Part shown: positions 34,592-46,048 of the stretch, in pieces
Layout: each line of letters begins with the position of its first letter
Position numbering within the stretch: position 1 is the stretch's first letter
From: Saccharum officinarum
Taxonomy: Eukaryota; Streptophyta; Magnoliopsida; Poales; Poaceae
DNA: 64,000 bases
Reading direction: 5' to 3'
Assembly (NCBI GenBank): GCA_020631735.1
Contig: CM036159.1
Location: 16,345,511 to 16,409,510, forward strand
Translations under genes and position numbers: made by a program
The notes under the pieces: generated by a model
What the model was told of the DNA's origin: nothing
Database searches by the model: none
What the model saw: the letters and a program-made list of their open reading frames with translations, nothing else

Positions 34592-34834
34592 GGTAGTGTT
34601 TAGATGGTGTAAAAGTTGGTGTAAAGTTCTTGTAGCACTTTTCGTTGTTATTTGGTAAAATTTATCCAATCATGGACAAACTAGGCTCAAAAGATTCGTC
34701 TCGACATTTACAGACAAACTGTGTAATTAGTTATTTTTTTACCTACATTTAATACTCCATACATGCGTCTAAAGATTCGATGTGATAGTGAATCTTGTAA
34801 AATTTTTGGAAGTTTGAGGGATCTAAACACTGCC
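34592..34834. mobile_element. Tourist-like MITE, close relative of the preceding copy
   Basis: TTA duplication (34589-34591 and 34835-34837), ends GGTAGTGTTTAGAT and ATCTAAACACTGCC, 243 bp. Same length and core as 34220-34462, so probably a recent burst of the same subfamily. Confidence 0.85.
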
Positions 34835-34837
34835 TTA

Positions 34838-35468
34838 CTTGTTTGTACTCACATACATACATATAGGAATTCAGACACCCTGCCACGTGACTCCAGACAC
34901 TAAGGGGATGCTTAGTTTTTTTGGCCAGATATTGTTTGATCTTGCTAAGTTAAGGATATAGAATAATCTTAAGCAAGGATATAGATCAGTCTTGCTGCTT
35001 TGATTGTCTTGCTTCATGCAAGCAATAAGCTGGACACGGAACTATAGACATATATGGGCCCAAACAAAAGTATATGCGAGGATGAATATGAAAGAGAAAG
35101 TAAGATATGCACATAATAATAAAAACTTTTCTAAAACCAAATAGGAGACAACTATTGTATAGTTTTGCTCTTATGACTTGACTTATAGCCGAGCACTTGG
35201 CTCTATTATTGACCATGCTCTCAAAAGTGTCATTCTCGTTTTTCGAGAAGTCAAATATTTTTAACTTTAACTAAATATGTATTAGAAAACATCAATATAT
35301 AGTATATAATTAGTATCATTAGATAACTGTTGAATATATTTTCATAATTAACTTTTTTGACATTCAAATGTTGCTAATGTTTTATATAAATTTGATCAAA
35401 TTTTAAAAAGTTTGAGCAGCAACATGAATCCCTAATGACTCTTTTTACGAGAAGAAGGCAGTATTTAC
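34838..35468. other. Intergenic DNA, nothing recognised
   Basis: AT-rich. The stretch near 35240-35420 resembles a Stowaway/Mariner-like interior by its ACTTTAACTAAATATGTATTAGAAAA phrasing, but no ends could be fixed. Confidence 0.35.
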
Positions 35469-35471
35469 TAA

Positions 35472-35711
35472 AGGTGTGTTTAGTTGGTGAAAAGTGGGTG
35501 AAAAGTCACTGTAGCACATTTCGTTTTTATTTGACAAATATTATCCAACCATGAAGTAACTAGGCTCAAAAGATTCATCTCGCAAAAACCAGACAAACTT
35601 AGCAATTAGTTATTTTTTACCTATATTTAATACTCCATGCATGCGTTCAAATATTTGATGTGATGGATGAAAGAGGAAATATTTTAGGTTTGCATGGGAA
35701 CCGAAAGAGGC
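35472..35711. mobile_element. Tourist-like MITE about 0.5 kb upstream of kn1
   Basis: TAA on both sides (35469-35471 and 35712-35714), left end AGGTGTGTTTAG, decayed right end, family core inside, 240 bp. Confidence 0.75.
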
Positions 35712-35755
35712 TAAACTAAATAACTTATGTGTGCTAGCTATTGCATGTTGTATGT

Positions 35756-35967
35756 CTCTCTCCAAAGGCAGCTCATCAAGCCTTTTGATTTAATAAAATT
35801 TGAAATTGTTTGACTTAAAAGAAAATGATAATTATATTATTTTAGAGTAGAGTGAGTAGAAAATAGAAACTCCCTGCAAATCCACCTCAAGCCTTTTGAT
35901 TTGACCTGAACAAGAAACCCCACAAACAGCACTCCACACTACTGCACTGCCTCTCTCCAAAGGCAGC
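35756..35967 (+). repeat. Direct repeats in the kn1 upstream region
   Basis: CTCTCTCCAAAGGCAGCT occurs at about 35756 and again at about 35951; CAAGCCTTTTGATTT occurs at about 35777 and about 35889. They lie within the last 500 bp before the kn1 start codon. Confidence 0.75.
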
Positions 35968-36226
35968 TGCATTGGCCTCCAGCCTTTTCCCTGCTGTGCC
36001 GCGCGCCCTCCCTTCTCTCTACTGATAGCATAGAGAGAGAAGGCATAGTACTTCGAGGCATCCTCCTTTCCCTCTCCTTCCCCAAGCCCTTTTCCTCTTT
36101 CCCTCGCCCCAAGAACTTCATCTCACCTCCAGGCGCCCCTTTTTAGCTTGCGCAGGAGCTCGCGGGGACAGTGGGCGGAGAGCTCGATCGCTGCACCACT
36201 ACTTCACTGGAGATCCGCCCACTCCG

Positions 36227-39200
36227 ATGGAGGAGATCACCCACCACTTTGGAGTTGGCGCAAGCAGCCACAGCCACGGCCACGGCCAGCACCACCACCC
36301 GTGGGCATCCTCCCTCAGCGCCGTTGTTTCGCCGCCGCCGCAGCAACCGCCGAGCGCAGGCCTGCCGCTCACCCTGAACACGGTGGCGGCCACTGGGAAC
36401 AGCGGCGCTAGCGGCAACCCGGTGCTGCAGCTTGCCAACGGCGGCAGCCTCCTCGACGCGTGCGTCAACGTCAAGGCGAAGGGCGAGCCCTCGTCGTCGT
36501 CTCCCTACGCAGGCGACCTCGAGGCCATCAAGGCCAAGATCATCTCGCACCCGCACTACTACTCGCTCCTCGCCGCCTACCTCGAGTGCAAGAAGGCAAG
36601 CAAGACCTTGTACTAGTAGCAGTCTAACAGTAGCGCACTAGCGCTCCTGCTTCCGGTTCTGCTAGAGAAGTTTCCCCACATCTGGCCCTCGTTTAGATTG
36701 AAGATTTTTTCAACCTGATGAATAGTACCACTTTCGTCTTATTTGATAAATATTGTCCAATCGTAGACCAACGAGGCTCAAAAGATTCATCTCGTGATTT
36801 TGAACTATAGATATTTTTTTTACCTACATTTAGTACTCCATGCAAGCGGCTAAAAATTGATGTGATGGAGAGAGAGTGAAAAAACTTGGAATTTTGAGGT
36901 GATCTAAACATGGGCCTGATGTCAAGCATGGCGCATGCATATACTTTCTGCTTCCTTTTACATAGCATAATATAGTTTATGCATGGTGCTCATGTAGACA
37001 TGTGCATCCGGTGTTCAGAACTTTCTCAAACGGCCGTGTGGGTGTTTGCAGGTGGGGGCACCACCGGAGGTGTCGGCGAGGCTGACGGCGATGGCGCAGG
37101 AGCTGGAGGCGCGGCAGCGCACGGCGCTCGGCGGCCTGGGCGCTGCGACGGAGCCGGAGCTGGACCAGTTCATGGTGAGCTATCAGCTAACCGTCGTCAA
37201 TGACCCCCTTTCTGCAAAAGAAGACATCTTTCTGTGTTTTGTTCTCGAGGTTTATTCACGCACGGTGGCATTATTTGTCGTTGTTTTCAACTCGGTTTTA
37301 ATTTGCGCGTAGGAGGCGTACCACGAGATGCTGGTGAAGTTCAGGGAGGAGCTGACGAGGCCGCTGCAGGAGGCGATGGAATTCATGCGAAGGGTGGAGT
37401 CGCAGCTCAACTCGCTTTCCATCTCTGGAAGATCGCTGCGCAATATCCTTTCCTCTGGTACTGAAATTGCTGCGCCTCATGCTCCTTACATCAGATGATT
37501 TTTTTTGGATCAGATCGGTTGTCTCATGCAGTGATGCCTTCTTGTTGAGATCTTCATGTCCTCTTGGTGGCCCATCTATCATGCCCTCTTGTTCATCTTG
37601 CTGTCCTCTTTCTTGGTTGAGCATATGTTGTTGATTTTTTGCATCTAAAAAACAGAAAAAAATTGATGTGGTTTCTCAGCAATTTGGCATCTATCTAGTT
37701 CCCTTTTTAAGAGCATCTTGTTATGCATGCATGTTTTGAGTATAGCTACCTGCGCAGCGCAGATGAATGTCTTGTCTGTGCTTCATGTTTTAATGCGGCA
37801 GCATTCCTAATCAGGGTTTCCAAAAGAATCTTCTCCCTGCTTGCTTTTCCTGGCCATGCATCTGTGAGATTCTTCTCTCTGGCCTCCATCGATCTTTGCT
37901 TCTGCTGGTAAGGAATAGTCCTCACACATGTGCCGCAGTGCAGCTCAATCTAGCACACATGAAGGCTCTGATTCTTTTCATACACTCTCCGGCCCGTTCC
38001 TTCCTTGCGTTCCGCAGTAATATTGCATAGAGATTAGGATGAAATCACCTGTGATTTACTACTACTAGTACTACTACTTTGGCTGTTCTTCTCATGGATG
38101 CCTTGTTCGTCGTCGTCCATTGATGATTGATTCCATTTCCAATGGAATATGCTGCATGTGTCCTCTGCGAGTAGTAGTTCCTGGTTCAGGCAGCCATCTT
38201 TTCCCATGATGGGAACCCCAGGGAATTACGGAGCCCTTTCCTTGTTCTAGGGTTTGGGGAAGGGCAACAGTACTGCGTGCTGTGGCATTGTGCAAGCAAC
38301 AGTCCATGGCCGAGGAGTCTCACTGGCGTATGTCAGTGAAACACGAGTACACACATGACACGTATGGTGGTGTGAATTTGAGAGGAGTGGGAGGGGGAAA
38401 CCGGGAGAGATGGGGGAGTCACCCCCATCTGTCACGCAAGCTAGCCAGACCATTGGAAAAAGTCTAGATCACCCAATCTATGGGGTGGTCTACTTAACCC
38501 CAAACTATGAAACGGTCTAATTTACTCCTGAACTTTCTAAAACCGTCTACTTTGTCTTCCAGGGCAGTTTTGGACGGCGGTTTGTTACAGTAACCATGAT
38601 TTTGGTACAGTAACCGAATCTTTAAAAAATCATAGTAAATCACAGAAAAATCATAAAATGAAAAATCTAATTTTATTGTACTCCATATGCGTAGATCTAC
38701 ACAATGAATATATAATATGATATCTTTTAGTACAAAATTTTTGCTATAGCTTTAAATTTATTGGAAAATCCTAATAAATTTAAAGCTACAATAAAAACTT
38801 TGTACTAAAGCACACCATATTATATGTTCATTGTGTAGATCTACTCATGTGGAGTCCAACAAAATTGGATTTTCTATTTTACGATTTTTCTATGATTTAC
38901 TATGATTTTTTAAAGATTCTGCTACTGTAGCAACCATGGTTACTGTACCAACCGCCGTCCAAAACTGCCCCAGGGGTAAAACAGACGGTTTTGGAAAATT
39001 CAGGATCTAAATTAGACCGTTTCATAGTTTGGGGTTAAGTAGACCACCGCCAGGGTGATCTAGACTTTTTCCCCAGACCATTCTTGTCATCTTTCTCCCC
39101 CTCAAGAGATGTAGCCACCTGTTGTCCTAGAATCTACTACGTACTCGTGTTGTGCTGTGGTCTTCCAGATGTTCTTGTTGTGCATGATGCGTTGCCAGCA

Positions 39201-42200
39201 CAGGACACAGATCTGGCCATCTGCTTCTTAGTAGTAGTCTTTGCTAATTTTAAAATGAACACATCAGGTGGATCGAGACGATCCATGGCAGGGGCCTTTC
39301 TAATGATCTATCACGAGGCTATAGTAACAACTCGTGCTACCAGTTACTCCCAGCCCAGAGTTTTTCACTTCGGTTCTGGAGCACTGGCTACTTGGCTAGT
39401 ACGACAGCAACACACGATCACTTTATTATTGGAGCATGTTAGCGTAGAAGCTGCCATCTGATGTCGTAGAATGCTGCAAAAATAGCCTAGGGCCGTGTTT
39501 AGATCACCCCAAAAGTTACATTTTTTCGCTCTCTCCATCACATCAATCTTTAGACGCATGCATGCAACATTAAATATAGGTAAAAAATAATTAATTGTAC
39601 AGTTTAGTTGTAAATCACGAAATAAATCTTTTAGGCCCAGTTAGTCCATGATTAGACACTAATTGTCAAATACAAACGAAATGCCACAATTCCAAATTTT
39701 TCTAACTTCTTCGATATAAACAAGGAAAGCCAAGAATGCTGCAAAAAAAAATTGAGAATGTTGAGAGATGCATAGGCTGGCAGATGCGGCTCAGGCGTGT
39801 TTGGTTTGAGGAGTTAAAGTTTAACAAATACTGTAGCACTTTCGTCTTATTTGACAAAAAGTTTTCAATCTTGCACTAATTAGGCTTAATAGATTCGTCT
39901 CGTAAATTACTCCTAATCTGTGTCGACATGCATGCAATTAGTCTACATTTAGTACTTCATGCATTTAAGGAAACATTGATGTGATGGGAGTTAAACTTTA
40001 ACGTATTGAAACCAAACAGGCCCTCAGTTTTTTTTTCTGACCGGTCCATGCAGTGGACAAAATGGTCTGTGTGCCTCGAGAATCATAGAAACAGTTAGGC
40101 TAGTGCATGAACGCTGAACGGCCCCCATTATTTGATGTGAGATCGATCTCTCTTGCAATGGATGTGTGATCTGCTAGGCTTATATTATTATATGCATCTA
40201 CTCTTATATTATTATATGCATCTACTAGTACTTCTATGTCCCTGTATTTCCTGCCTGTTTAGTTGCCCATGCAACCCAAAAAAATTCGCACAGTACTCGT
40301 CACATCGAATCTTGCGGCACATGCATGGAGTACTAAATGTAGACGAAAGAAAAAACTAATTACACAGTTTAATTGTAAATCACGAGACAAATCTTTTGAG
40401 CCTAATTAGTCTATGATTGGACATAAATTGCCAAATAAAACGAAAAGTGCTACAGTGACCGAACCCAAATTTTTTCACCGACTAAACAACCCCGCGTGAC
40501 AGACTTCTCCCCGTGCATTCTCTCACATAAATAATGACGGTCAAGGAACATTGGATGCTTTCGAGGCGAGTCCAAGTTGAAAACCGCGCGTTTGTATTTT
40601 TCAGCTGTCAACTCAGATTTCTTCTCAGCTTCAACTATTTTTTGACCTTCTCGGGACTCTTTATTTTTTGGTAGACCTCATGCATTCTTTTCTTTAACAT
40701 AGGGCTTTCTCAGTTGCAAATTTTTTTGCAAAATGACCATGTAGCACGTTTCGTTGTTATTTAATAATTAGTGTTCAATCATGGTCTAATTAGGCTTAAA
40801 AGATTCGTCTCGTCCATTTCGTCTAAACTGTGTAATTAGTTTTATTTTTTATCTATATTTAATGCTTCATGCATGTGTCTAAAGATTCGATGTGACGGGG
40901 AATTTGAAAAATTTTGCAAAATTTTCTGGGAACTAAACCGGCCCATAATACAATCTCTTTAGGTTATAAGGGCCACAGACAAACTACTGAATTAATCGCA
41001 AAACAACACTGCGTTTTCTGACTGATGTTGCCCATGTACTGCAAGATTCGTGGTTGCATGCACTCTTTCAAGGTCATGCAAAAGCAGGGACACAGATATC
41101 ACGAGTTTCCATTTGTCTCGAGGTAAGACCAAAAAAGATACCAGAAGCAAACAACATAAAACAAAACGATGAAAAAGAACCGATGAGTTTTGCACTGGGA
41201 GGCCAGTTGAAAAGACAACGCGACTGGAGGAAAGGAACAATCTGGCACTTCCATCTGTGTGAAATCTTCCATTTGATCTGCGTCTCATGCATGTTTGTAT
41301 TCTTGGTTACTGGAGTCAGGTGCATTCGTTTTTATTTTCACTTCTGTGTTGGTATTGTCATTTTCATGGATTTCTATTCTATTTATCTCAATTTCCAATA
41401 TCACATAAAATGCTGTGATTAGAGTTCTTTATCACATAGCATCTTGTTTTTTCATTTTCTTTCACAGTGGAATTGTTTGATAATATCTTCCACAAACCAT
41501 TAATAAATTACGCACCAGCTTTTTAAAAATATTGAACATTATTTACCTTAAAACCCAGCTGTCAGGAACAAGGAAAAGGAATCAAGGGCTTTAAATGTAT
41601 TGAAATGAAACACTAGGAAAATATTTGGAATGACCATGGAACAGCTCTAAGGATTCCTTTGGCAATACTATTTCATAAGTGTATCATGAAATCTTTTCCA
41701 TAAGTTTTTACATTGCTGTAACATGTACAAGCTGTGATGCTCTTCATTTTCTTTTTGGTTTTCCACACATTTTTAACAAAGGCCACCAAATATTTCCACA
41801 AAGTTCTTGTCTTATTCCTGCGGTACCCCCCAAAACAATTTCATGGGTTTCTACATCGATATTGTCTAATGATGTTTTAGTGATCAAATGGTTCTTTCTT
41901 CATTTCAAAGACAACCCACACATATTTGACATAAGTTTTGATTGATCATTAAATCATTATGGTCATTTACTATCGCTATATATGTGTCAAGGTGACCTCA
42001 CACTGCTTTAATTTGTCCCAATTAACAGCATGACGAACAGAGTCTCATGTCGTGTCACATGCTCAAAAGTCACTTTCAGAATAAAACAATATTTTCACTG
42101 TTGCTTCTGTCAGAGAATGCAAAACACAAAATATTTATTTTCCTTTATGCAAAAATATATATGAATGTTGGTTTCGTGGAGCAATAAAAAGATATCTATA

Positions 42201-44500
42201 CAATTAAAGGAGGTACTGTTACTCTTTTTTTCAAGCATATCAGATATTTTCTCAGCATTCCAGGCTAAATAGTCCTGCATAGTAGCATGTTCACAAATGA
42301 CAAACTGTGGTTGACCCATGGTCATGGTAGGTACACACAGACTGAGTAGCACAAGGTAACCTTGTGGTGTATGAAATGAAACTAAAAGAAGGTCGACATC
42401 CTGGCTCTTGGTCTCGCAATGTGTGTTGTTAATTTCTACTTGACCTTATCTGAAGATAACTAAGTGTTGATTTTTTTAGTATGCACGGAAGGGTTTTGCA
42501 CTAGCTTGCCAAGCTTATCACAGCCCTCCTTTACCTGTGCTCCTGGGCTAGGCACCGGATGTGTTGAAACAACACGAGCGGAGTTGTTTTCTTAAAGAAA
42601 AAAATTGTAACTTAATATTGGAGGACATACTTCATTTCCCCATATATGTTAGGGTGCTTTTACATAGGCAAACATTTTATTCAAGTCTTAAACCTGTGTT
42701 CCTTTGCTTATTTTTATATTGCTTCCAAATACGTTGCCATCAAGATAGATATAGATAATTGACAAAACGAAAAATGTACAGGGGTCATTTATGCCTATTC
42801 TGAAAAGCATAAGTTCAATATTAAGATGCTAATATAGAAAACAAATGCAGTGTTGACTGTAGGGAAAAGAACATGGTGTGCACATACAGTTGCAATATAA
42901 TTTTTTACCCACAATATAAAAATGATCAAAATATCATGCAAACAAAGTAATATGTGCAGAAACATCCATACTTTTTATATTCGTCTTTGGAATGCACTAG
43001 GTTCACAAACTAAAATAGTGCAAATGCACATGTCCGTGATATCTGTACTTCAATGGGTATACTGGAGATGTTAAATTGATTGGTGGACAATAGCCCAATG
43101 TAAATTCCCAAGACTGATGTCACGCGGGAGTTGGATGATATTTGTTTTGTATAGAAGCAGATTGCTGTGCTACTTAGATCATCACACTTCACATTCATAA
43201 AATTGTAATTAAGTTCACTTGTTTAACTATGGCACATGAAAAGTACTGTTTATTGCTTTGCTTGTATGGAACATGTATTTTAGACTCTTAGTAAATAAGT
43301 TCAGTACTTGTGCTTTGCCAGCCAAATGTTTTATAGTCTGGCTATGAATGCTGCTTGATCACTTCTTTTGTTGTAGCTAACAGTTCCATCTGTTATGCTT
43401 GAAGGCTCTTCTGAGGAGGATCAAGAAGGTAGCGGAGGAGAGACAGAGCTCCCTGAAGTTGATGTACATGGCGTAGACCAAGAGCTCAAGCACCATCTCC
43501 TGAAGAAATACAGTGGCTATCTAAGCTCGCTCAAGCAAGAACTGTCAAAGAAGAAGAAGAAAGGGAAGCTCCCTAAGGAGGCTCGCCAGCAGCTTCTTAG
43601 CTGGTGGGATCTGCACTACAAATGGCCTTACCCCTCAGTACGTCTTCTTTTTATTCTTCCATTTTTAAAATTGTTGCCAACACATGATTTTGACGTCAAG
43701 TCTTCATGAGCTTTATATAGCCAGTAAAAATCCAATGTTGGTACTGATTGCACATGGTAATTCAAGGTGAAGCATGCATAAAACACATTTGGCAAATCTA
43801 AGCTAGATATGGGTCTTTGATCTTCCATGGTTGTCTGTTCCCTAATTTGCATATTAGCATGTAATAAGTGAGTCAAAATATGCCAGAGTCTACTATTGAT
43901 CAGGGAGTGGCGGGCAATTATTGGTATTATTAACCTTATTTAAGGTATTCTGAAACTTCTACAGCGGTCTTGCTAAATACCATTAATTTTAAGCAACTAA
44001 ATTTATCTGAAATATAAAGCCTTCTCTCAGATACAGATTAAAGAGTTTCCATTGGTTTCACTTGGGAACTACATGGCTGAGCAGAAAATTATAGTGCTCT
44101 GAAGTATGTGTTGATACTTGTATAAGTGAAGATCCTAATCTGCAATTTTCAAGTTCAGGGTTCTAAGTGAAACAAGCATTAAGTCCAGGAGCTTACAATA
44201 GACTTTTTTTTTATATCTTCATTTTGTTGGATGTTTGGTATACGGCATAGCCTGCCTTTCCCTATTGGATATGTATTAACTCTTCACATTGGTGAGCAGG
44301 AGACTCAGAAGGTGGCACTGGCTGAGTCTACCGGGCTTGACCTGAAGCAAATCAACAACTGGTTCATCAACCAGCGGAAGCGGCACTGGAAGCCATCTGA
44401 GGAAATGCACCACCTGATGATGGACGGGTACCACACCACCAACGCCTTTTACATGGACGGCCATTTCATCAACGATGGCGGGCTTTACCGGCTCGGTTAG
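36227..44500 (+). CDS. kn1: Class I KNOX homeobox protein, knotted1 orthologue
   Basis: Exons 36227-36595, 37052-37174, 37313-37457, 43405-43637 and 44300-44500 give a 356-residue protein. It is near-identical to maize KNOTTED1 (about 359 residues): His-rich N-terminus, KNOX1 (about 95-140) and KNOX2 (about 165-213) dimerisation domains, ELK (239-260), and a TALE homeodomain (about 261-323) with the Pro-Tyr-Pro loop at 287-289 and WFINQR at 311-316. The family acts in the nucleus to keep shoot-meristem cells undifferentiated. Intron 1 uses a GC donor (36596-36597). Intron 3 is 5.9 kb; in maize, insertions in the corresponding intron cause dominant Knotted leaves (established knowledge). The start codon is the first in frame and matches KN1 MEEIT. 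Confidence 0.97.
36596..36601 (+). other. Non-canonical GC splice donor of kn1 intron 1
   Basis: Exon 1 must end at AAG (36595), because exon 2 begins with the Val codon after TTTGCAG. The donor reads AAG|GCAAGC, a close match to the GC-AG consensus AG|GCAAGT; no in-frame GT donor is near. Confidence 0.85.
36684..36916. mobile_element. MITE in kn1 intron 1
   Basis: Ends GGCCCTCGTTTAGAT and ATCTAAACATGGGCC with the GTTTAG-family core; the target duplication is not clear. Confidence 0.7.
38455..39072. mobile_element. Foldback Mutator-type MITE in kn1 intron 3
   Basis: Perfect 20-bp ends beginning GGAAAAAGTC are flanked by a 10-bp target duplication CCAGACCATT (38445-38454 and 39073-39082), as expected for Mutator-like elements. 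The two halves are inverted copies nearly to the centre (about 38762), so transcript or single strand would fold into a hairpin with arms near 300 nt. Confidence 0.9.
39490..39725. mobile_element. Tourist-like MITE in kn1 intron 3
   Basis: GGGCCGTGTTTAGAT left end, decayed ATAAACAAGG right end, family core inside. AGAATGCTGCAAAAA occurs on both sides (39468 and 39733). Confidence 0.7.
39794..40023. mobile_element. Tourist MITE in kn1 intron 3
   Basis: Ends GGCGTGTTTGG and CCAAACAGGCCC, subterminal TTAAAGTTTAAC, flanked by TCA (39791-39793 and 40024-40026). Confidence 0.8.
40252..40493. mobile_element. Tourist-like MITE in kn1 intron 3
   Basis: GCCTGTTTAGTTGCC left end and GACTAAACAACCCC right end with the family core; boundaries approximate. 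Confidence 0.65.
40702..40944. mobile_element. Tourist-like MITE in kn1 intron 3
   Basis: ATA on both sides (40699-40701 and 40945-40947). The right end is AACTAAACCGGCCC; the left end is decayed. The core is very close to the MITE at 33623. Confidence 0.75.
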
Positions 44501-46048
44501 CCACCAGCGATGCTTCCATTTCACACCACGACCTAGCTAAAGACTAATGGTTCCAAATGTCTGAAGTACTGAACTACTGAAGGCAGGGCTAGCTATCTAA
44601 TGTTGTGTGCCGCATGCATGAGCTGTAAGGAGGCCATGCTTAATTATTTGTTACCATTGCTACTCTATCTATGCGCCTATGCTTCCGTGCATAAACTATG
44701 CTTTAAGTGCTGCTCCACAATGTGGTGGTGTGCTTTTGCTTTTGTGTGGTTGTATGCGTAACCTGACAGATGGATCGCGGATTGCTACATGTCTGAATAA
44801 TTTGCATGATCTAGCAGGTTTCCGCCTAATCTAATGATACTGCTCAGGTTTCCTCATTTCTGTATGCACCTTTTATTCCCAAGATATTCTAGTTCTAGTA
44901 TCAGTTGGCTTTGTTATATGTTTTTTTACCCCCTTAAGCATAGAGTAGCATTTTACTTCTCGAAGATATTCTAGTTCAGTGTATCTGATCCTTTGAACGA
45001 AAAAAATTCACATGAATCTATGAAAAAGTTTATTTTCAAGGAAAATTTTTTGAAAGTAAAATGGGGGCTTCAGTTAGCTTTGCCATTCGTTTTAATTTTT
45101 CCACCTTAGAGGATAGAATGGCATTTTACCTAACCTATCTTCATCTTCAGTTCTCAAAAGAGCTATACTCAATGGCCTTAATTAATATCATGTTGTCCTA
45201 GTGATGTCCTTAACTTTGAATCTACAACGTTTTGTCGTTTGATACAGACTATACAATGGTCTGTTTGATTTCCCATAGATGGTTGGTAGGAATGCAGATA
45301 AAAATACCTTAAACAAGTTTATATATGTATATCAATAGTTTCAAGACAAGGATCAAAATATATAGGTCAAAATGGAACCTAGATGCCACTACGGTTGACG
45401 CTAAAACATGCTACCACATGAGCACGTCCACGTGCAGCTTGCAGGGGTGCTCCATGCAACACCTTTGCGAAAACCGATGGCAAAGAATGCTCGCTCGGAA
45501 GGGACAAACCCAACAAATCCGCTGTCAAAGTGCCAATGTACTTTTACTCTTCCAAAAAACTATTATAAGAACGGTGAGTACGAGATTCTGCACGCACCAT
45601 GCAATTCAATCGGGTCCCTGAGCAGCAGCAGCACGCCACGCCACCAGCAGAATCTACTCGACAAGGAGACGAGACGAGGCTGGGCTGTGCAGGAGAGGGG
45701 CTTTACTTACGAGTTACGCGATCGGGAGCGGTGCGCAGTCCGGCCGCCGGCCGGCCAGGAGGGGAAGAAGTGTCGGCTCTCCGTGACTCTATAGCGGCGG
45801 AGAGGGCGGCGTGACTTGGGTTGGGTTTGTGGGCGGCGGCGGTCTCCTGTCTGGTGGACCGGGCCGTGCATGTACGCTCCCCGTGACTGATCTGGGCCGT
45901 TTGGCTCGGACTGTCTTGAGCCCAGGGAAATCTGGGCCTTTAATCCTCAGCACCTTAGCTCTCGGATGGTCCGTCCTCACGCAATTTCCGCCGTCAGTAT
46001 CGCATTGGAGTGGAACAACGGCACTTCCATCCTTGTCGCCGGTTAGGA
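44501..46048 (+). other. kn1 3' region and FANCL upstream region
   Basis: kn1 3' UTR is expected in the first few hundred bases; nothing coding is recognised. From about 45600 the DNA turns GC-rich, as expected for the FANCL promoter and 5' UTR. Confidence 0.5.

Larger units (their letters stand above)
37458..43404 (+). other. kn1 intron 3 (5.9 kb)
   Basis: The intron begins GTACTG and ends GAAG. It holds at least five transposon-derived inserts between 38455 and 40944. The 5' 1 kb (37458-38440) and the long 3' part (about 40950-43404) show no transposon ends and no coding potential, and are the places where conserved non-coding regulatory DNA would be sought. Confidence 0.85.
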
